Part shown: positions 1 through 7,922 of the stretch, one piece after another | How the letters are laid out: each line of letters starts with the position of its first letter | Position numbering within the stretch: position 1 is the stretch's first letter | Source: Lachnospiraceae bacterium | GTDB lineage: Bacteria > Bacillota > Clostridia > Lachnospirales > Lachnospiraceae | DNA length: 52,481 nt | Assembly (NCBI GenBank): GCA_024695465.1 | Contig: JAILID010000041.1 | Span: 1 to 52,481 of the forward strand | Direction of reading: 5' to 3' | Notes under the pieces: model-generated | The model's database searches: none | The model's input: the letters and a program-made list of their open reading frames with translations, nothing else | Told to the model about the DNA's origin: nothing | Position numbers and translations under genes: made by a program

Positions 1-228
1 CGTGAAGAACCGCTCAAACCAATCAAGTCCCACCCATTCGCTTCCCAGGTAACTGCGGCTTGCCTTGTAATCCCGGAAGGCGATCTGGATGCCGTACATC
101 GGGATGTACTTATAAATAAAGGTGAGAACGACGGGGATGAGAAGGAGCGCGTAGAGCTGCCAGTTTGCCTTGATCCGCTTCGAGAGAGGCGGCTGAGGCA
201 CGGCTGCGGCATTTTTGTTTTTTGCCAT
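1..228 (-). CDS. ABC sugar transporter permease, LplB type (5' part only)
   Basis: Only the first 76 residues lie in the window; the gene continues past the left edge. After a short basic N-terminus comes one hydrophobic segment (about residues 24-40) and then the sequence YIPMYGIQIAFRDY. That is characteristic of LplB-type permeases of polysaccharide or oligosaccharide ABC importers, where it follows the first membrane helix. The ATG at 228 is preceded by GGAGATAGG. By family knowledge it would form the membrane channel together with a second permease and an extracellular solute-binding lipoprotein, presumably encoded further left. A strong promoter with LacI-type operators about 470 nt upstream is its likely control region. 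The substrate cannot be read from this fragment. Confidence 0.85.
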   Translation of the reverse strand, partial: MAKNKNAAAVPQPPLSKRIKANWQLYALLLIPVVLTFIYKYIPMYGIQIAFRDYKASRSYLGSEWVGLDWFERFFT

Positions 229-648
229 TTACCTATCTCCTATTCATTAGAAAGTTTCCGCCGCGGCTTTTTGCCGCAGCGCTGTGATATTTTTCACCGG
301 GCGCTTAAACGCTTCGCGCTTTTGCGGCCTCAAGCCGCCGGCTTTTATCCAGTCCGCGGCCGCCCTTTCCGCGCGGCCCGGCCGGGACAAATCCGGCCGG
401 TCTGCCTTATGGCAGCCGGGCAATATCACAAAGGTTTACAAGCTGCTTCCGGGATGCTGCAGTCACTCCGGAATAAATCCTGCCTGCAGGGTGCCGTCCC
501 GAACCTGGACCGGCGGCCGCCGGCAGCTTCCAAAGCGAATCCAAAGCAGCCCCGCAGAGCGTTTACCTCACTGAAAGATTGTCCCCTGCTGAGAAGTATT
601 TTCACGATCTGCCGCTTATGGAGCAGAAGGCTTTCCCCCATTGAGATA
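229..648 (-). other. Long untranslated leader or spacer upstream of the permease gene
   Basis: No gene is supported here; the open frames look accidental, with arginine- and proline-rich composition. If the promoter at 708-736 is used, this stretch is a leader of about 470 nt. Its first 300 nt next to the gene are GC-rich with short repeats such as gccgcgg/ccgcagc, while the rest is AT-rich. No known riboswitch was recognised. Confidence 0.4.
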
Positions 649-697
649 AATAACGTTTCACAATTTTATTGTAATTATTCCAATGTGAAACGTTACA
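649..697. promoter_or_regulatory. Paired LacI/GalR-type operators in a 12-bp inverted repeat
   Basis: TAACGTTTCACA (651-662) and TGTGAAACGTTA (684-695) form a perfect 12-bp inverted repeat with a 21-bp spacer. Each arm is itself built on AACGTT. The right arm gives TGAAACGTTACA (686-697), one mismatch from the LacI-family palindrome TGAAACGTTTCA; the left arm is weaker. The position immediately downstream of the minus-strand promoter suggests repression by a roadblock or by looping. The two LacI regulators in this window (2415-3437 and 33043-34038) are candidate binders, but this is inference. Confidence 0.65.
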
Positions 698-707
698 TCT
701 TGCGCTC

Positions 708-736
708 ATTTTACACTTCTGCACATCTGGTGTCAA
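708..736 (-). promoter_or_regulatory. Sigma-A type promoter for the ABC permease operon
   Basis: On the minus strand TTGACA (736-731) and TAAAAT (713-708) are separated by exactly 17 nt. Transcription would start near 701 and run about 470 nt before the permease ATG at 228. LacI-type operators lie just past the predicted start. Confidence 0.7.
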
Positions 737-849
737 CGGATTTTTTTATTCCTGCAAAAATTCGTGTTTTTCGCCAAAATTCAATTTCATTTTTGTCTTA
801 TTTGCCCAATCATTTTCATGAACTTTTTATTTTTGTTTCATTCCATTCA

Positions 850-858
850 TGATATACT
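850..858 (+). promoter_or_regulatory. Extended -10 promoter for the 933-2418 gene pair
   Basis: TGATATACT (850-858) fits an extended -10 (TGnTATACT). The -35 region is poor (TTTTGT near 831). Transcription would begin close to 865, about 70 nt before the first ATG. Confidence 0.45.
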
Positions 859-932
859 ATTCCATACGGGCGCGGAAAAATAACATTTTCCGCACCGGAT
901 CGTTTTTCATTTTCAACCGGCAAGGAGTCTGT

Positions 933-1643
933 ATGGCAAGCGAATATATCAAGTACCAGCTCCGGGACATGGAGCCCGAGGAGCCCCCGAAACCTCTGAC
1001 AGAAAAAGAGAAGAGAAAAAACTGGTTCGACTATCACAAATGGCATCTGCTGATCGGGCTTATCCTCCTCGTCATCGGGGTTGATCTCATCCGCAGCATA
1101 TACGTCTCGGCCCAAAGCGCCCCGGACTACCAGATCGCCTGGGTCGGGAGTTACAAGCTTCCCGGCGACACCGTTGAAGCGCTCGAGAGCGCCGCCTCGG
1201 CTTTCGGCGAGGATCTCAACGGAAACGGGGAGGTGACGGCTGTCATCGCCCAGTACGTGATCAATACGGAAGACGCCCAGGGAAATGAAGCTCTCGCCGG
1301 CAACAATACCGCCTCAGAGATCAAGCTTATGGGGGATCTCGAGGGATCGGTCAGCGCGTTCTTCCTGCTCGAAGATCCGGAGACTTTCAACGAGCATTAC
1401 GACATCCTCATGCCGCTTGAGGACGGCCGCCTCGCGCTTCCCTTCACAGAGGTTTCGGGCCTTTCCGGGGCCGCGGCCGGCAGCTATGAGGAACTGCTCT
1501 TAAATGGCGAGACCGCCAGCGGAGAAAACGCGGAGCTTCTTGAAGGCCTCTACCTTGCCCGCCGTATCCCGCGAGATAACGCGAAAGAAGAAGACGTCAA
1601 GGCATGGGACGCCTTCTGGAATAAAATAAAGAAAGGCAGCTGA
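933..1643 (+). CDS. Membrane-anchored protein of unknown function
   Basis: The protein is 236 aa. The start at 933 is chosen because AAGGAG lies 5 nt upstream; an in-frame ATG at 849 has no such site. A charged, proline-containing N-terminal tail of about 36 residues is followed by a single hydrophobic helix (roughly residues 38-58). An extracellular, mildly acidic domain of about 175 residues comes next. No catalytic motif is recognised. The stop lies 1 nt before the ATG of the next membrane gene, so the two are translationally coupled and probably act together. Family and function are unknown. Confidence 0.75.
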   Translation: MASEYIKYQLRDMEPEEPPKPLTEKEKRKNWFDYHKWHLLIGLILLVIGVDLIRSIYVSAQSAPDYQIAWVGSYKLPGDTVEALESAASAFGEDLNGNGEVTAVIAQYVINTEDAQGNEALAGNNTASEIKLMGDLEGSVSAFFLLEDPETFNEHYDILMPLEDGRLALPFTEVSGLSGAAAGSYEELLLNGETASGENAELLEGLYLARRIPRDNAKEEDVKAWDAFWNKIKKGS

Positions 1644-1644
1644 T

Positions 1645-2418
1645 ATGGGACTCTTCATTCCTGACGACCCCGGTTATGACGAAAGCGCCCGCATGACCGG
1701 TTTTTACCGCTACAAACAGCTTCTCTCCTTCAATACCGCCAACTATATGAAGGCCAACCTCCTGACGGCTGCGGGCGCCCTGCCCCTGGCCGCAGGCATC
1801 GCCTATGCGGTGCTCTCGACAAGCGTTTTGGTGCTCATCCCGGCCTCCTGCATCGGCGGAGCCATCTTCGGCCCCTTTCTGGCCGCGATGTTCGACACTT
1901 TGTACCGGGGCTACCGGGACGCGCCGGGACGCTGGCGCGACAACTGGCCCAAAGCCTTCCGGCAGAATTTCAAAGACTCCCTGCTTCCGGGAGCCTTAAC
2001 CGGACTCATTCTCGGGTTCTTCATTTTCATGGGCTTCCTTCTCTACTGGGCCAGCGGCAATCCGAGCCTTGCCACGATTCTCTGGTATCTGACCGCGGCG
2101 CTTTTATTCCTTTCCGTCAGCTCCCTATTCTGGCCCCAGCTGATCCTTTTCAGGCAGCCCCTGTCCGTGACGGTTCGAAACATGGTCCTCTTTGCCGCGA
2201 AATATCTCTGGAAGGTTCTCGGCATAGGGGCGCTTCTGCTGCTCTGGATCTCCATCTACGTATTCTTCGCGCCCTGGACGCTGATCCTCGTACCTTTCCT
2301 CGGCTTCTGGTATATCCTGTTTCTCACCCAGCTGATCATCTACGAGGACCTGAACCGGGAGCTTGCGATTGAAGCAAAATTCGAAGAAGAAGAAAAGAAA
2401 AAGAACGAGGAGGCTTAA
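1645..2418 (+). CDS. Polytopic membrane protein, YesL/DUF624-like
   Basis: The protein is 257 aa with about six hydrophobic segments and a lysine/glutamate-rich cytoplasmic tail (last 15-20 residues). The stretch around residues 75-115, with a small-residue helix followed by a charged loop rich in Arg and Trp, resembles YesL/DUF624 proteins, which are often encoded beside LplB-type sugar transporters. The assignment is tentative because the protein is longer than the usual 200 or so residues. It begins 1 nt after the previous stop. Its last codons and stop form part of a bidirectional terminator hairpin. Confidence 0.75.
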   Translation: MGLFIPDDPGYDESARMTGFYRYKQLLSFNTANYMKANLLTAAGALPLAAGIAYAVLSTSVLVLIPASCIGGAIFGPFLAAMFDTLYRGYRDAPGRWRDNWPKAFRQNFKDSLLPGALTGLILGFFIFMGFLLYWASGNPSLATILWYLTAALLFLSVSSLFWPQLILFRQPLSVTVRNMVLFAAKYLWKVLGIGALLLLWISIYVFFAPWTLILVPFLGFWYILFLTQLIIYEDLNRELAIEAKFEEEEKKKNEEA

Positions 2419-2440
2419 ACCTCCCCGTTCTTTTTCTTTT
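2393..2440. terminator. Bidirectional terminator containing both stop codons
   Basis: Arms 2393-2413 and 2420-2440 pair at 20 of 21 positions around the 6-nt loop CTTAAA. The A-rich left and T-rich right flanks give a U-tract on either strand. The plus-strand gene ends at 2418 and the minus-strand gene at 2415, both inside the loop. Confidence 0.85.
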
Positions 2441-3437
2441 CCATATCCCTGTCCCCGGTCGTTCCGCCCGGCCGGTAGCTGACCGGCAGGCATGTAAGCG
2501 CCGGCAGCTTTGAGCGGTCCTCATTGAAGAGGATCTCCACCGCAGTCTCCGCAATCTTCTCCACCGGCTGTACAATAGAAGAACAATAGGGTTTATAATC
2601 AATATAATTGAGAAGGCCGTCAAAACCTATGATCTGGACATCTTCCGGGACTTTAAGGCCCAGCTGTTCAAGAACTCTCAGGATATTCACGGCCAGCTGG
2701 TCCGTGCTGCAGAAAATGCCGTCGTACTCCGGCTTTCCTTCTATAATATGGTTTTCCAGAAAGTCATAGAAGGGCTTAAAGCCGTCCTCGTCGTTCAGAT
2801 GGATCACATGATGCGGAATCTTATGGTTCTGGCACCAGGCCTTAAAGCCCGCTTCCCGCTTATCCGGCTCCCCTATGACGGAAGAGCCGATCCGCAAAAA
2901 GAGCAGTTTCTCCGCTCCGAGCTCCGAAAGCTTCGCGGCAGCCAGCTGGCCGCCGCCGAAATTGTCGGACGCGACGCAGGGAACCCGATTGGTATAGAAC
3001 CGGTCTATGCTGACGAACGGGATATCTTCATCGATCTCGATGTCCGGATTGTAAGTCAGCGCGATGATTCCCTCTACCTTGTGCTGCTGGACCAGACGGA
3101 TGCATTTATTTTCCATCTCCATATCGGATTCCGTCGTCGCGAGAAGCGTTCGATAGCCCCGCTTCATCAGAACCCTGCACAAATGATCGGTCAGGATGCC
3201 GAAAAACGGATGGCGGACAGAGGGAATGATGAGGGCCACGATCCCCGTATGGTTTGTTTTCAATCCCTTGGCGTAGCTGTTGACGCGGTATCCCAGCTTC
3301 TTCGCGGCAGCTTCCACCTTCAGCCGGTACTCCTCTCCGACCGGGATATTATTCATCACCTTCGACACCGTGCCGAGAGCGACGCCCGCCTCCCTGGCGA
3401 CGTCCTTCATGGTGGGACTTGTCCCCTTTATCTTCAT
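2415..3437 (-). CDS. LacI-family transcriptional regulator
   Basis: The protein is 340 aa, typical for the family. Residues 9-30 hold the helix-turn-helix (TMKDVAREAGVALGTVSKVMN), followed by the hinge helix (AAKKLGYRVN). A periplasmic-binding-protein-like sensor domain runs from about residue 60 to 330. It probably binds a sugar or sugar phosphate and represses carbohydrate genes. The start at 3437 has a GGGAAAAGGA ribosome binding site. It lies 12 nt after greA, so it reads as the last gene of the minus-strand cluster. It is a candidate for the operators at 649-697, though the ligand is unknown. Confidence 0.93.
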   Translation of the reverse strand: MKIKGTSPTMKDVAREAGVALGTVSKVMNNIPVGEEYRLKVEAAAKKLGYRVNSYAKGLKTNHTGIVALIIPSVRHPFFGILTDHLCRVLMKRGYRTLLATTESDMEMENKCIRLVQQHKVEGIIALTYNPDIEIDEDIPFVSIDRFYTNRVPCVASDNFGGGQLAAAKLSELGAEKLLFLRIGSSVIGEPDKREAGFKAWCQNHKIPHHVIHLNDEDGFKPFYDFLENHIIEGKPEYDGIFCSTDQLAVNILRVLEQLGLKVPEDVQIIGFDGLLNYIDYKPYCSSIVQPVEKIAETAVEILFNEDRSKLPALTCLPVSYRPGGTTGDRDMEKKKNGEV

Positions 3438-3449
3438 TCCTTTTCCCTC

Positions 3450-3953
3450 TTAAAACTTACGGATCTCATCTTCCGTCTCATCCACTTTTTGTCCGATCGA
3501 GCGGATCTGCACATCGTAGCCCACCGAATCGTTAACCCTGACATGGACCCTGTCCCCGGCCTTCTTATGGAGCAGCGCCTTTCCGAGCGGGGAATCGATG
3601 GAAATAAGCCCCTTAAGAGAGTTTCCCCGGATCGTGGTCACGATGCGGAAAGTCTCCGTCTCGTCGTCATCCGGAAAATAGACCTCAACAGGCCGGTTCA
3701 TCGTCACCTCGTCGTCTCCGCCGCGGTCCTCCACGATAACCGCGGTCTTCACCATATTCTCAAGATAGCGGATCCGGCTTTCGTTCTGGTTCTTCTCCCG
3801 CTTAGCCGCGTAGTACTCAAAATTCTCCGAAAGGTCTCCCTGGGCCCTCGCCTCCTTGACGGCCTCGATCAGCTCGGGACGAAGCTTCAGCTTCCTCTCT
3901 TCGATCTCCTTTTCCATCTTGGCTATGTCTTCTCTTGTCAGCCGGTCACGCAT
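3450..3953 (-). CDS. greA: Transcription elongation factor GreA/GreB family
   Basis: The protein is 167 aa from the ATG at 3953. GGAGG lies 10 nt upstream; a TTG nine bases earlier is possible but has poor spacing. The N-terminal half is a charged coiled coil with the acidic tip signature GDLSENFEYYAAK (about residues 39-51), which reaches into the RNA polymerase secondary channel and stimulates cleavage of backtracked RNA. The C-terminal half is the FKBP-like domain that docks on the polymerase. The preceding gene ends just upstream (stop at 3959-3961), so the two are coupled. Confidence 0.93.
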   Translation of the reverse strand: MRDRLTREDIAKMEKEIEERKLKLRPELIEAVKEARAQGDLSENFEYYAAKREKNQNESRIRYLENMVKTAVIVEDRGGDDEVTMNRPVEVYFPDDDETETFRIVTTIRGNSLKGLISIDSPLGKALLHKKAGDRVHVRVNDSVGYDVQIRSIGQKVDETEDEIRKF

Positions 3954-3958
3954 ACAGC

Positions 3959-4222
3959 TCAATCCTCCTCAATTACCATAAGCTCCAGAAAATCAAAATC
4001 GATCTCTTCAATAAAACTGTCCTGCCGAAAATGAACCCGCCTCGTCTTCTTGAACTCGTTGATATTGGAGTCCAGCCAGATCGGCTTTCCAAGGTCAAAA
4101 GACAGGCAGATCTCATAAAGCGCGTTAAATATCTTGTGGGTGCGGGTCTCTTCCGAGAAATCCTCAATAACCGTATCCCGTAGCATATGGTTATCCTTCC
4201 AGATCTTTCCCCAGATGCGCAT
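3959..4222 (-). CDS. Conserved hypothetical protein, 87 aa
   Basis: A small acidic protein rich in aromatic and charged residues, with no membrane segment and no recognised motif. The start has AAAGGACGG upstream. It sits between trxA and greA on the same strand and ends 5 nt before the greA ATG, which supports co-translation. Coding is supported by the tight context and by unusual but consistent composition (many Asp, Glu, Phe and Ile). The function is unknown. Confidence 0.75.
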   Translation of the reverse strand: MRIWGKIWKDNHMLRDTVIEDFSEETRTHKIFNALYEICLSFDLGKPIWLDSNINEFKKTRRVHFRQDSFIEEIDFDFLELMVIEED

Positions 4223-4261
4223 AAAAACCGTCCTTTCAAAAGCTGTGATGACAGAGGAAGA

Positions 4262-4290
4262 CCGGCTCCTTACGTGAGGAACCGGCCCCC
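4262..4290 (-). terminator. Possible terminator after trxA
   Basis: CCGGTTCCT and AGGAGCCGG pair (one G-U) around CACGTA on the minus strand, followed by a weak pyrimidine tract (TCTTCCTCT). It lies between the trxA stop and the 87-aa gene, so it may only attenuate transcription. Confidence 0.4.
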
Positions 4291-4316
4291 CTTTCTTTCA
4301 AACAGCCGCTCTTTGG

Positions 4317-4637
4317 TCAGCCGAGCACAGCCTTGATATTCGCCTCAAAATCCTTAGGAGCCATGCCGCCGATCACATTCTTGACCACCTCGCCGTTCCT
4401 GAAGAACAGGAAGTTGGGGATGGACATGACCCGATAGGGCGCGATCGCCTCCTGATTGTCGTCGACATTGATCTTGCAGAACTTCATCTTACCGCCGTAA
4501 AGCTCCGACATCTTCTCAAGAACCGGGGCCATCATCTTGCAGGGTCCGCACCAATCCGCATAGCAGTCCACGAGCACCGGCAGATCCGCCTTTAAAACCT
4601 CTTCCTCAAACGTAGCATCCGTAACCGTTACAACCAT
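4317..4637 (-). CDS. trxA: Thioredoxin
   Basis: The protein is 106 aa, the standard thioredoxin length, with the active-site sequence DWCGPCK at about residues 27-33 and the cis-proline segment SIPNFLFF near residues 71-78. It reduces protein disulfides in the cytosol and would be recycled by the thioredoxin reductase encoded at 12638-13549. The ATG at 4637 is preceded by AAGGAGGAAAG; a longer in-frame ORF start is rejected because it reads back into trmB. The start overlaps the end of trmB (stop at 4639) almost exactly, which indicates coupling. Confidence 0.95.
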   Translation of the reverse strand: MVVTVTDATFEEEVLKADLPVLVDCYADWCGPCKMMAPVLEKMSELYGGKMKFCKINVDDNQEAIAPYRVMSIPNFLFFRNGEVVKNVIGGMAPKDFEANIKAVLG

Positions 4638-4638
4638 T

Positions 4639-5349
4639 TTACTTTCCTCCTTTTCGATAGACCGCGATGAGCTTTCCGATCCTGCTGCCCAGCGCGGAGA
4701 ATTTGCGTTCATATTCCGTCATAATGTTCCCTTCATTCATGACCGGATCCTGATGAAGGTCATACGTATACGAGACAAGCTCCCAGCAATCCGCGTCCCT
4801 GATCTCCTCCAGAGAGAATTCAAACAGGGGCATGTTGTCCGTCTTAAATTCAAGGCTTCCTCCGTCCTTCAGGACTTTCTCATACACTTTAAGAAACTCC
4901 TTTGATGTGAGCCTCCTCTTCGCGTGCCGCGCCTTGGGCCAGGGATCCGAAAAATTAAGGTAGAGTCCGTCTATCTCGCCCGGCCCGAACATGTCCGGCA
5001 GCTCTTTCGCGTCCCGGTTCAGAAAATGAAGGTTCTTCGGCGGCTCAAAGACACTCTCCCGCCGTTCCTCATAAAGGAGCTTTCCAGCCGGATCTGCCGG
5101 AAGCTTTCCCTCCATCTTCTCCGCCGCCCGGAAAAGGACGCTGTCGTAACGCTCGACGCCCAGATATTCATTTTCCGGATGACGCGCGGCCAGCTCCATG
5201 ATAAAGCTGCCCTTTCCCATGCCGATCTCCGCGAACAACGGCGCCTTCCGCTCATCCTTCCAATGATTCCTTCGAAGAAAAGGATCCTTGATAACATATG
5301 GACTGTTTTGAATAATTTCTTTTGCCTGAGGTATGTTTCGTAATCGCAT
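4639..5349 (-). CDS. trmB: tRNA (guanine-N7)-methyltransferase
   Basis: TrmB methylates N7 of G46 in the tRNA variable loop with S-adenosylmethionine. The SAM-binding glycine motif EIGMGKGSF is at about residues 41-49, the family signature NFSDPWPK at about 132-139, and a conserved TEYE element lies near the end. The start is placed at 5349 because the family usually begins MRLRN/MRLR. An in-frame ATG at 5364 would add five residues; neither has a clear ribosome binding site. It is the first gene of the minus-strand cluster. Confidence 0.92.
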   Translation of the reverse strand: MRLRNIPQAKEIIQNSPYVIKDPFLRRNHWKDERKAPLFAEIGMGKGSFIMELAARHPENEYLGVERYDSVLFRAAEKMEGKLPADPAGKLLYEERRESVFEPPKNLHFLNRDAKELPDMFGPGEIDGLYLNFSDPWPKARHAKRRLTSKEFLKVYEKVLKDGGSLEFKTDNMPLFEFSLEEIRDADCWELVSYTYDLHQDPVMNEGNIMTEYERKFSALGSRIGKLIAVYRKGGK

Positions 5350-5465
5350 GGCTCTATTGTACATCTTTTTCCCGGATACCGCAAGCCCGCATTCTTATCC
5401 GGCATTTTTCACAAAGGCTTTTTCAATTATTTTGCGCCTCTCTATTATTTTCTACATAAATTTTG

Positions 5466-5494
5466 TTGATTTTGTCGTGTAAAGCAATTAAAAT
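5466..5494 (+). promoter_or_regulatory. Promoter for the galactokinase-like gene
   Basis: TTGATT (5466-5471) and TAAAAT (5489-5494) are separated by 17 nt, within an AT-rich stretch 31 nt before the ATG at 5525. Confidence 0.65.
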
Positions 5495-5524
5495 GATAGG
5501 AAAGACATCATTGAGGAAAACGGC

Positions 5525-6700
5525 ATGACAGCAAAGGACATTTTAGAAAAATTCACAAGCGCTTTCGGATCCGGCGGAGACATCAACTGCTTTTTTGCTC
5601 CGGGGCGGATCAATCTGATTGGCGACCACACGGATTACTGCGGCGGCCATGTTTTTCCATGCGCTTTGTCGAAAGGAAGCTACGGAGCCATCCGAAAAAG
5701 AAGCGACCGGCAAATCCGCCTCTTCTCAGAGCTTCTTTCAGCAGACGGGATTATCGAAGCTTCCCTGGATTCTCTTGAAAGGATCCGCGTATCCAGCTGG
5801 ATGCTCGTCCCCTTCAACATCATCCGGACTTTCATTTCCAAAGGTCATGCCTTCCCCTGCGGTTTCGATATCGCCATCGACAGCGACCTGCCCCGGGGCA
5901 CCGGTCTCTCCTTCACCGCTTCCCTGGATATCCTGATGTCGGTCATGCTGCGCGATTCCTTTGGCTTTTCCGATATCGAGGACCGGGATCTGGCTCTCTA
6001 TTCCTTTTTTTCGGAGGAGAATCTCGGACTTCATATGTGCGGCCTTATGGATCTGTGCGCTTCCGCGCTCGGCAAAAAAGATCAGGCGCTTTATCTGGAC
6101 ACCAAAAAAATTCTCTATGAATACGCCCCCCTGAATCTCGGGAAAATGAAGATCGTGATCACAAACAGCCAGGTCCGTCCGGGGAACATCCGGAGCATCA
6201 TCGCCAAAAGGAAGGAAGAATGCGCGAAGGCTCTTAGAAAATTCCAGTCCGTAATCCACATCAGCGCGCTTTGCGACATGAATATGGATCATTTTAAGAC
6301 CTGCAAGGATGTGCTCATGGACGATACCCTGGTCAAACGGGCCCGTCATGTGATCAGTGAAAACCAGCGGACCATCCGGGCTTTGTCCGTCCTCAAAGCC
6401 GGCAATATCGCAGCCTTCGGAGAACTCATGGACGCCTCTCACCATTCTCTTGACGAAGACTACGAGGTATCCTGCCAGGAGATCAACCTTCTGGTCAGCC
6501 TTGCCAGAAAGCTTCCGGGCGTCTACGGCAGCCGAATGACCGGCATGGGCTTCGGCGGTTTTACCGTCAGCCTGGTCGAAGAGTCCGCAATTGAAAACTT
6601 CAAGGCAGAGATTGCCCGGGAATATTCCCGGATGGCCTGGCTGGACGCCGAATTCTTTATTCTGCACCCTTCTGACGGCGCAAGACAGCTCGTTCTCTAG
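5525..6700 (+). CDS. galK: Galactokinase-like GHMP kinase, divergent
   Basis: The protein is 391 aa, the normal length for galactokinase. It has the sugar-binding signature PGRINLIGDHTDY (residues 26-38), the catalytic-aspartate region GLMD (Asp176), and the C-terminal glycine motif MTGMGFGG. Two signatures deviate: EHTDY has Asp in place of Glu, and the phosphate-binding GLSSSAS motif reads GTGLSFTAS (125-133), losing two of three serines. The galE gene follows, which supports a role in the Leloir pathway. It may be an active kinase with shifted specificity, or a sensor-like relative as yeast Gal3 is. GAGG lies 8 nt before the ATG. Confidence 0.85.
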   Translation: MTAKDILEKFTSAFGSGGDINCFFAPGRINLIGDHTDYCGGHVFPCALSKGSYGAIRKRSDRQIRLFSELLSADGIIEASLDSLERIRVSSWMLVPFNIIRTFISKGHAFPCGFDIAIDSDLPRGTGLSFTASLDILMSVMLRDSFGFSDIEDRDLALYSFFSEENLGLHMCGLMDLCASALGKKDQALYLDTKKILYEYAPLNLGKMKIVITNSQVRPGNIRSIIAKRKEECAKALRKFQSVIHISALCDMNMDHFKTCKDVLMDDTLVKRARHVISENQRTIRALSVLKAGNIAAFGELMDASHHSLDEDYEVSCQEINLLVSLARKLPGVYGSRMTGMGFGGFTVSLVEESAIENFKAEIAREYSRMAWLDAEFFILHPSDGARQLVL

Positions 6701-6766
6701 AAGACGATTCCGCTTTCACCCTGTCATCTGAGGTCTGGAAACAGCAGCAAACGGCAAACGGAAAAC

Positions 6767-6801
6767 GGAAACGAAAAAACGAAACCCGCTTTTTCGTTTT
6801 C
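6767..6801 (+). terminator. Hairpin between galK and galE
   Basis: AAACGAAAAA (6769-6778) and TTTTTCGTTT (6790-6799) pair perfectly around an 11-nt loop, extended by one G-U and one G-C pair. It follows a run of AAACGG-like direct repeats (6749-6768). It could terminate or attenuate galK transcription; without a clean U-tract this is uncertain. Confidence 0.4.
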
Positions 6802-6824
6802 TAAATAGTAAGGAGGTATATCCC

Positions 6825-7844
6825 ATGAAAATACTTGTTACCGGCGGAACCGGCTTCATCGGAAGCCACACCGTCATCGAACTCTTAAACGAGGGCTATG
6901 AGGTCGTCATCGTCGACAATCTTTACAATTCGAAAGAACTGGTCGCGGACAGGATCGAGACCATCTGCGGCAGACGCCCGGCTTTCTACAAAGCTGACGT
7001 CACGGACCGGCAGGCTCTCACGGAGATCTTCGAGCGGGAAGGCGGCATTGAAGCGGTCATCCATTTCGCCGGCTACAAGGCCGTAGGCGAATCCACCCAA
7101 AAGCCGATCGAGTACTACGCCAACAACCTCTACTCAACCCTGGTTCTCACCGACGTGATGAGAAAGCACGGCGTCAAAAAGATCGTTTTCTCCTCCTCCG
7201 CAACGGTATACGGGGATCCGGCCGTCATCCCGATCACGGAAGAATGCCCTCTGGGCGAGCGCACCAATCCCTACGGCGAAAGCAAGGCCATGCAGGAGCG
7301 AATCCTGACCGACATCGCGAAAAGTGATCCGGAGTGGAAGATCATGCTGCTCCGCTACTTCAACCCGATCGGAGCCCATGAAAGCGGCCTCATCGGAGAG
7401 GATCCCAAAGGGATCCCCAACAACCTTCTCCCCTATGTGGCCCAGGTCGCTTCCGGCAGGCTTGAAAAGCTTCATGTCTTCGGAAACGACTACCCGACGC
7501 CGGACGGAACCGGCGTCCGCGACTACATCCATGTAGTGGATCTGGCCAAAGGCCACGTCGCGGCGATCCGGGGCATGGAGACGCTTCCGGGCGTACAGAT
7601 CTTCAATCTCGGAACCGGTATCGGCTACAGCGTCCTCGATATCCTCCACGCCTTCGAGAAAGCCTGCGGCAAAACGCTTCCCTATGTAATCGATCCGCGC
7701 CGTCCGGGCGACGTCGCGGCCTGCTATTCCGACCCCTCAAAGGCGAAGCGGATCCTGGGCTGGTCCGCCGAAAAAAATCTCGCGGATATGTGCGCCGACG
7801 CCTGGAACTGGCAGAGAAAGAATCCCAACGGTTACGGCGAATGA
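6825..7844 (+). CDS. galE: UDP-glucose 4-epimerase
   Basis: GalE interconverts UDP-galactose and UDP-glucose using tightly bound NAD. The protein is 339 aa, with the Rossmann motif GGTGFIGSH (residues 7-15), the SSSATVYG serine region (about 123-130) and the catalytic YxxxK (Tyr150, Lys154). The ribosome binding site AAGGAGG is ideal. It follows the galactokinase-like gene on the same strand after 124 nt and is closed by a strong terminator. The length and motifs match the bacterial family without deviation. Confidence 0.96.
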   Translation: MKILVTGGTGFIGSHTVIELLNEGYEVVIVDNLYNSKELVADRIETICGRRPAFYKADVTDRQALTEIFEREGGIEAVIHFAGYKAVGESTQKPIEYYANNLYSTLVLTDVMRKHGVKKIVFSSSATVYGDPAVIPITEECPLGERTNPYGESKAMQERILTDIAKSDPEWKIMLLRYFNPIGAHESGLIGEDPKGIPNNLLPYVAQVASGRLEKLHVFGNDYPTPDGTGVRDYIHVVDLAKGHVAAIRGMETLPGVQIFNLGTGIGYSVLDILHAFEKACGKTLPYVIDPRRPGDVAACYSDPSKAKRILGWSAEKNLADMCADAWNWQRKNPNGYGE

Positions 7845-7880
7845 ATCTTTGATCGCCCCTTTTCATTCATGTGTTTCTAA

Positions 7881-7922
7881 AAAAAGATATGCCGCGGCTT
7901 GCGCCGCGGCATATCTTTTTTT
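7881..7922 (+). terminator. Strong intrinsic terminator after galE
   Basis: An 18-bp perfect stem (7881-7898 with 7903-7920) closes the loop TTGC and ends in a T-run. The flanking A-run makes it potentially bidirectional. Confidence 0.9.

Noticed and set aside
271..852. Long plus-strand open frame upstream of 933
   Set aside because: It runs through the minus-strand promoter and operators, is rich in Arg and Pro, and has no ribosome binding site.
2748..4034. 428-aa plus-strand frame
   Set aside because: It is antisense to the LacI regulator and greA, which have clear family motifs.
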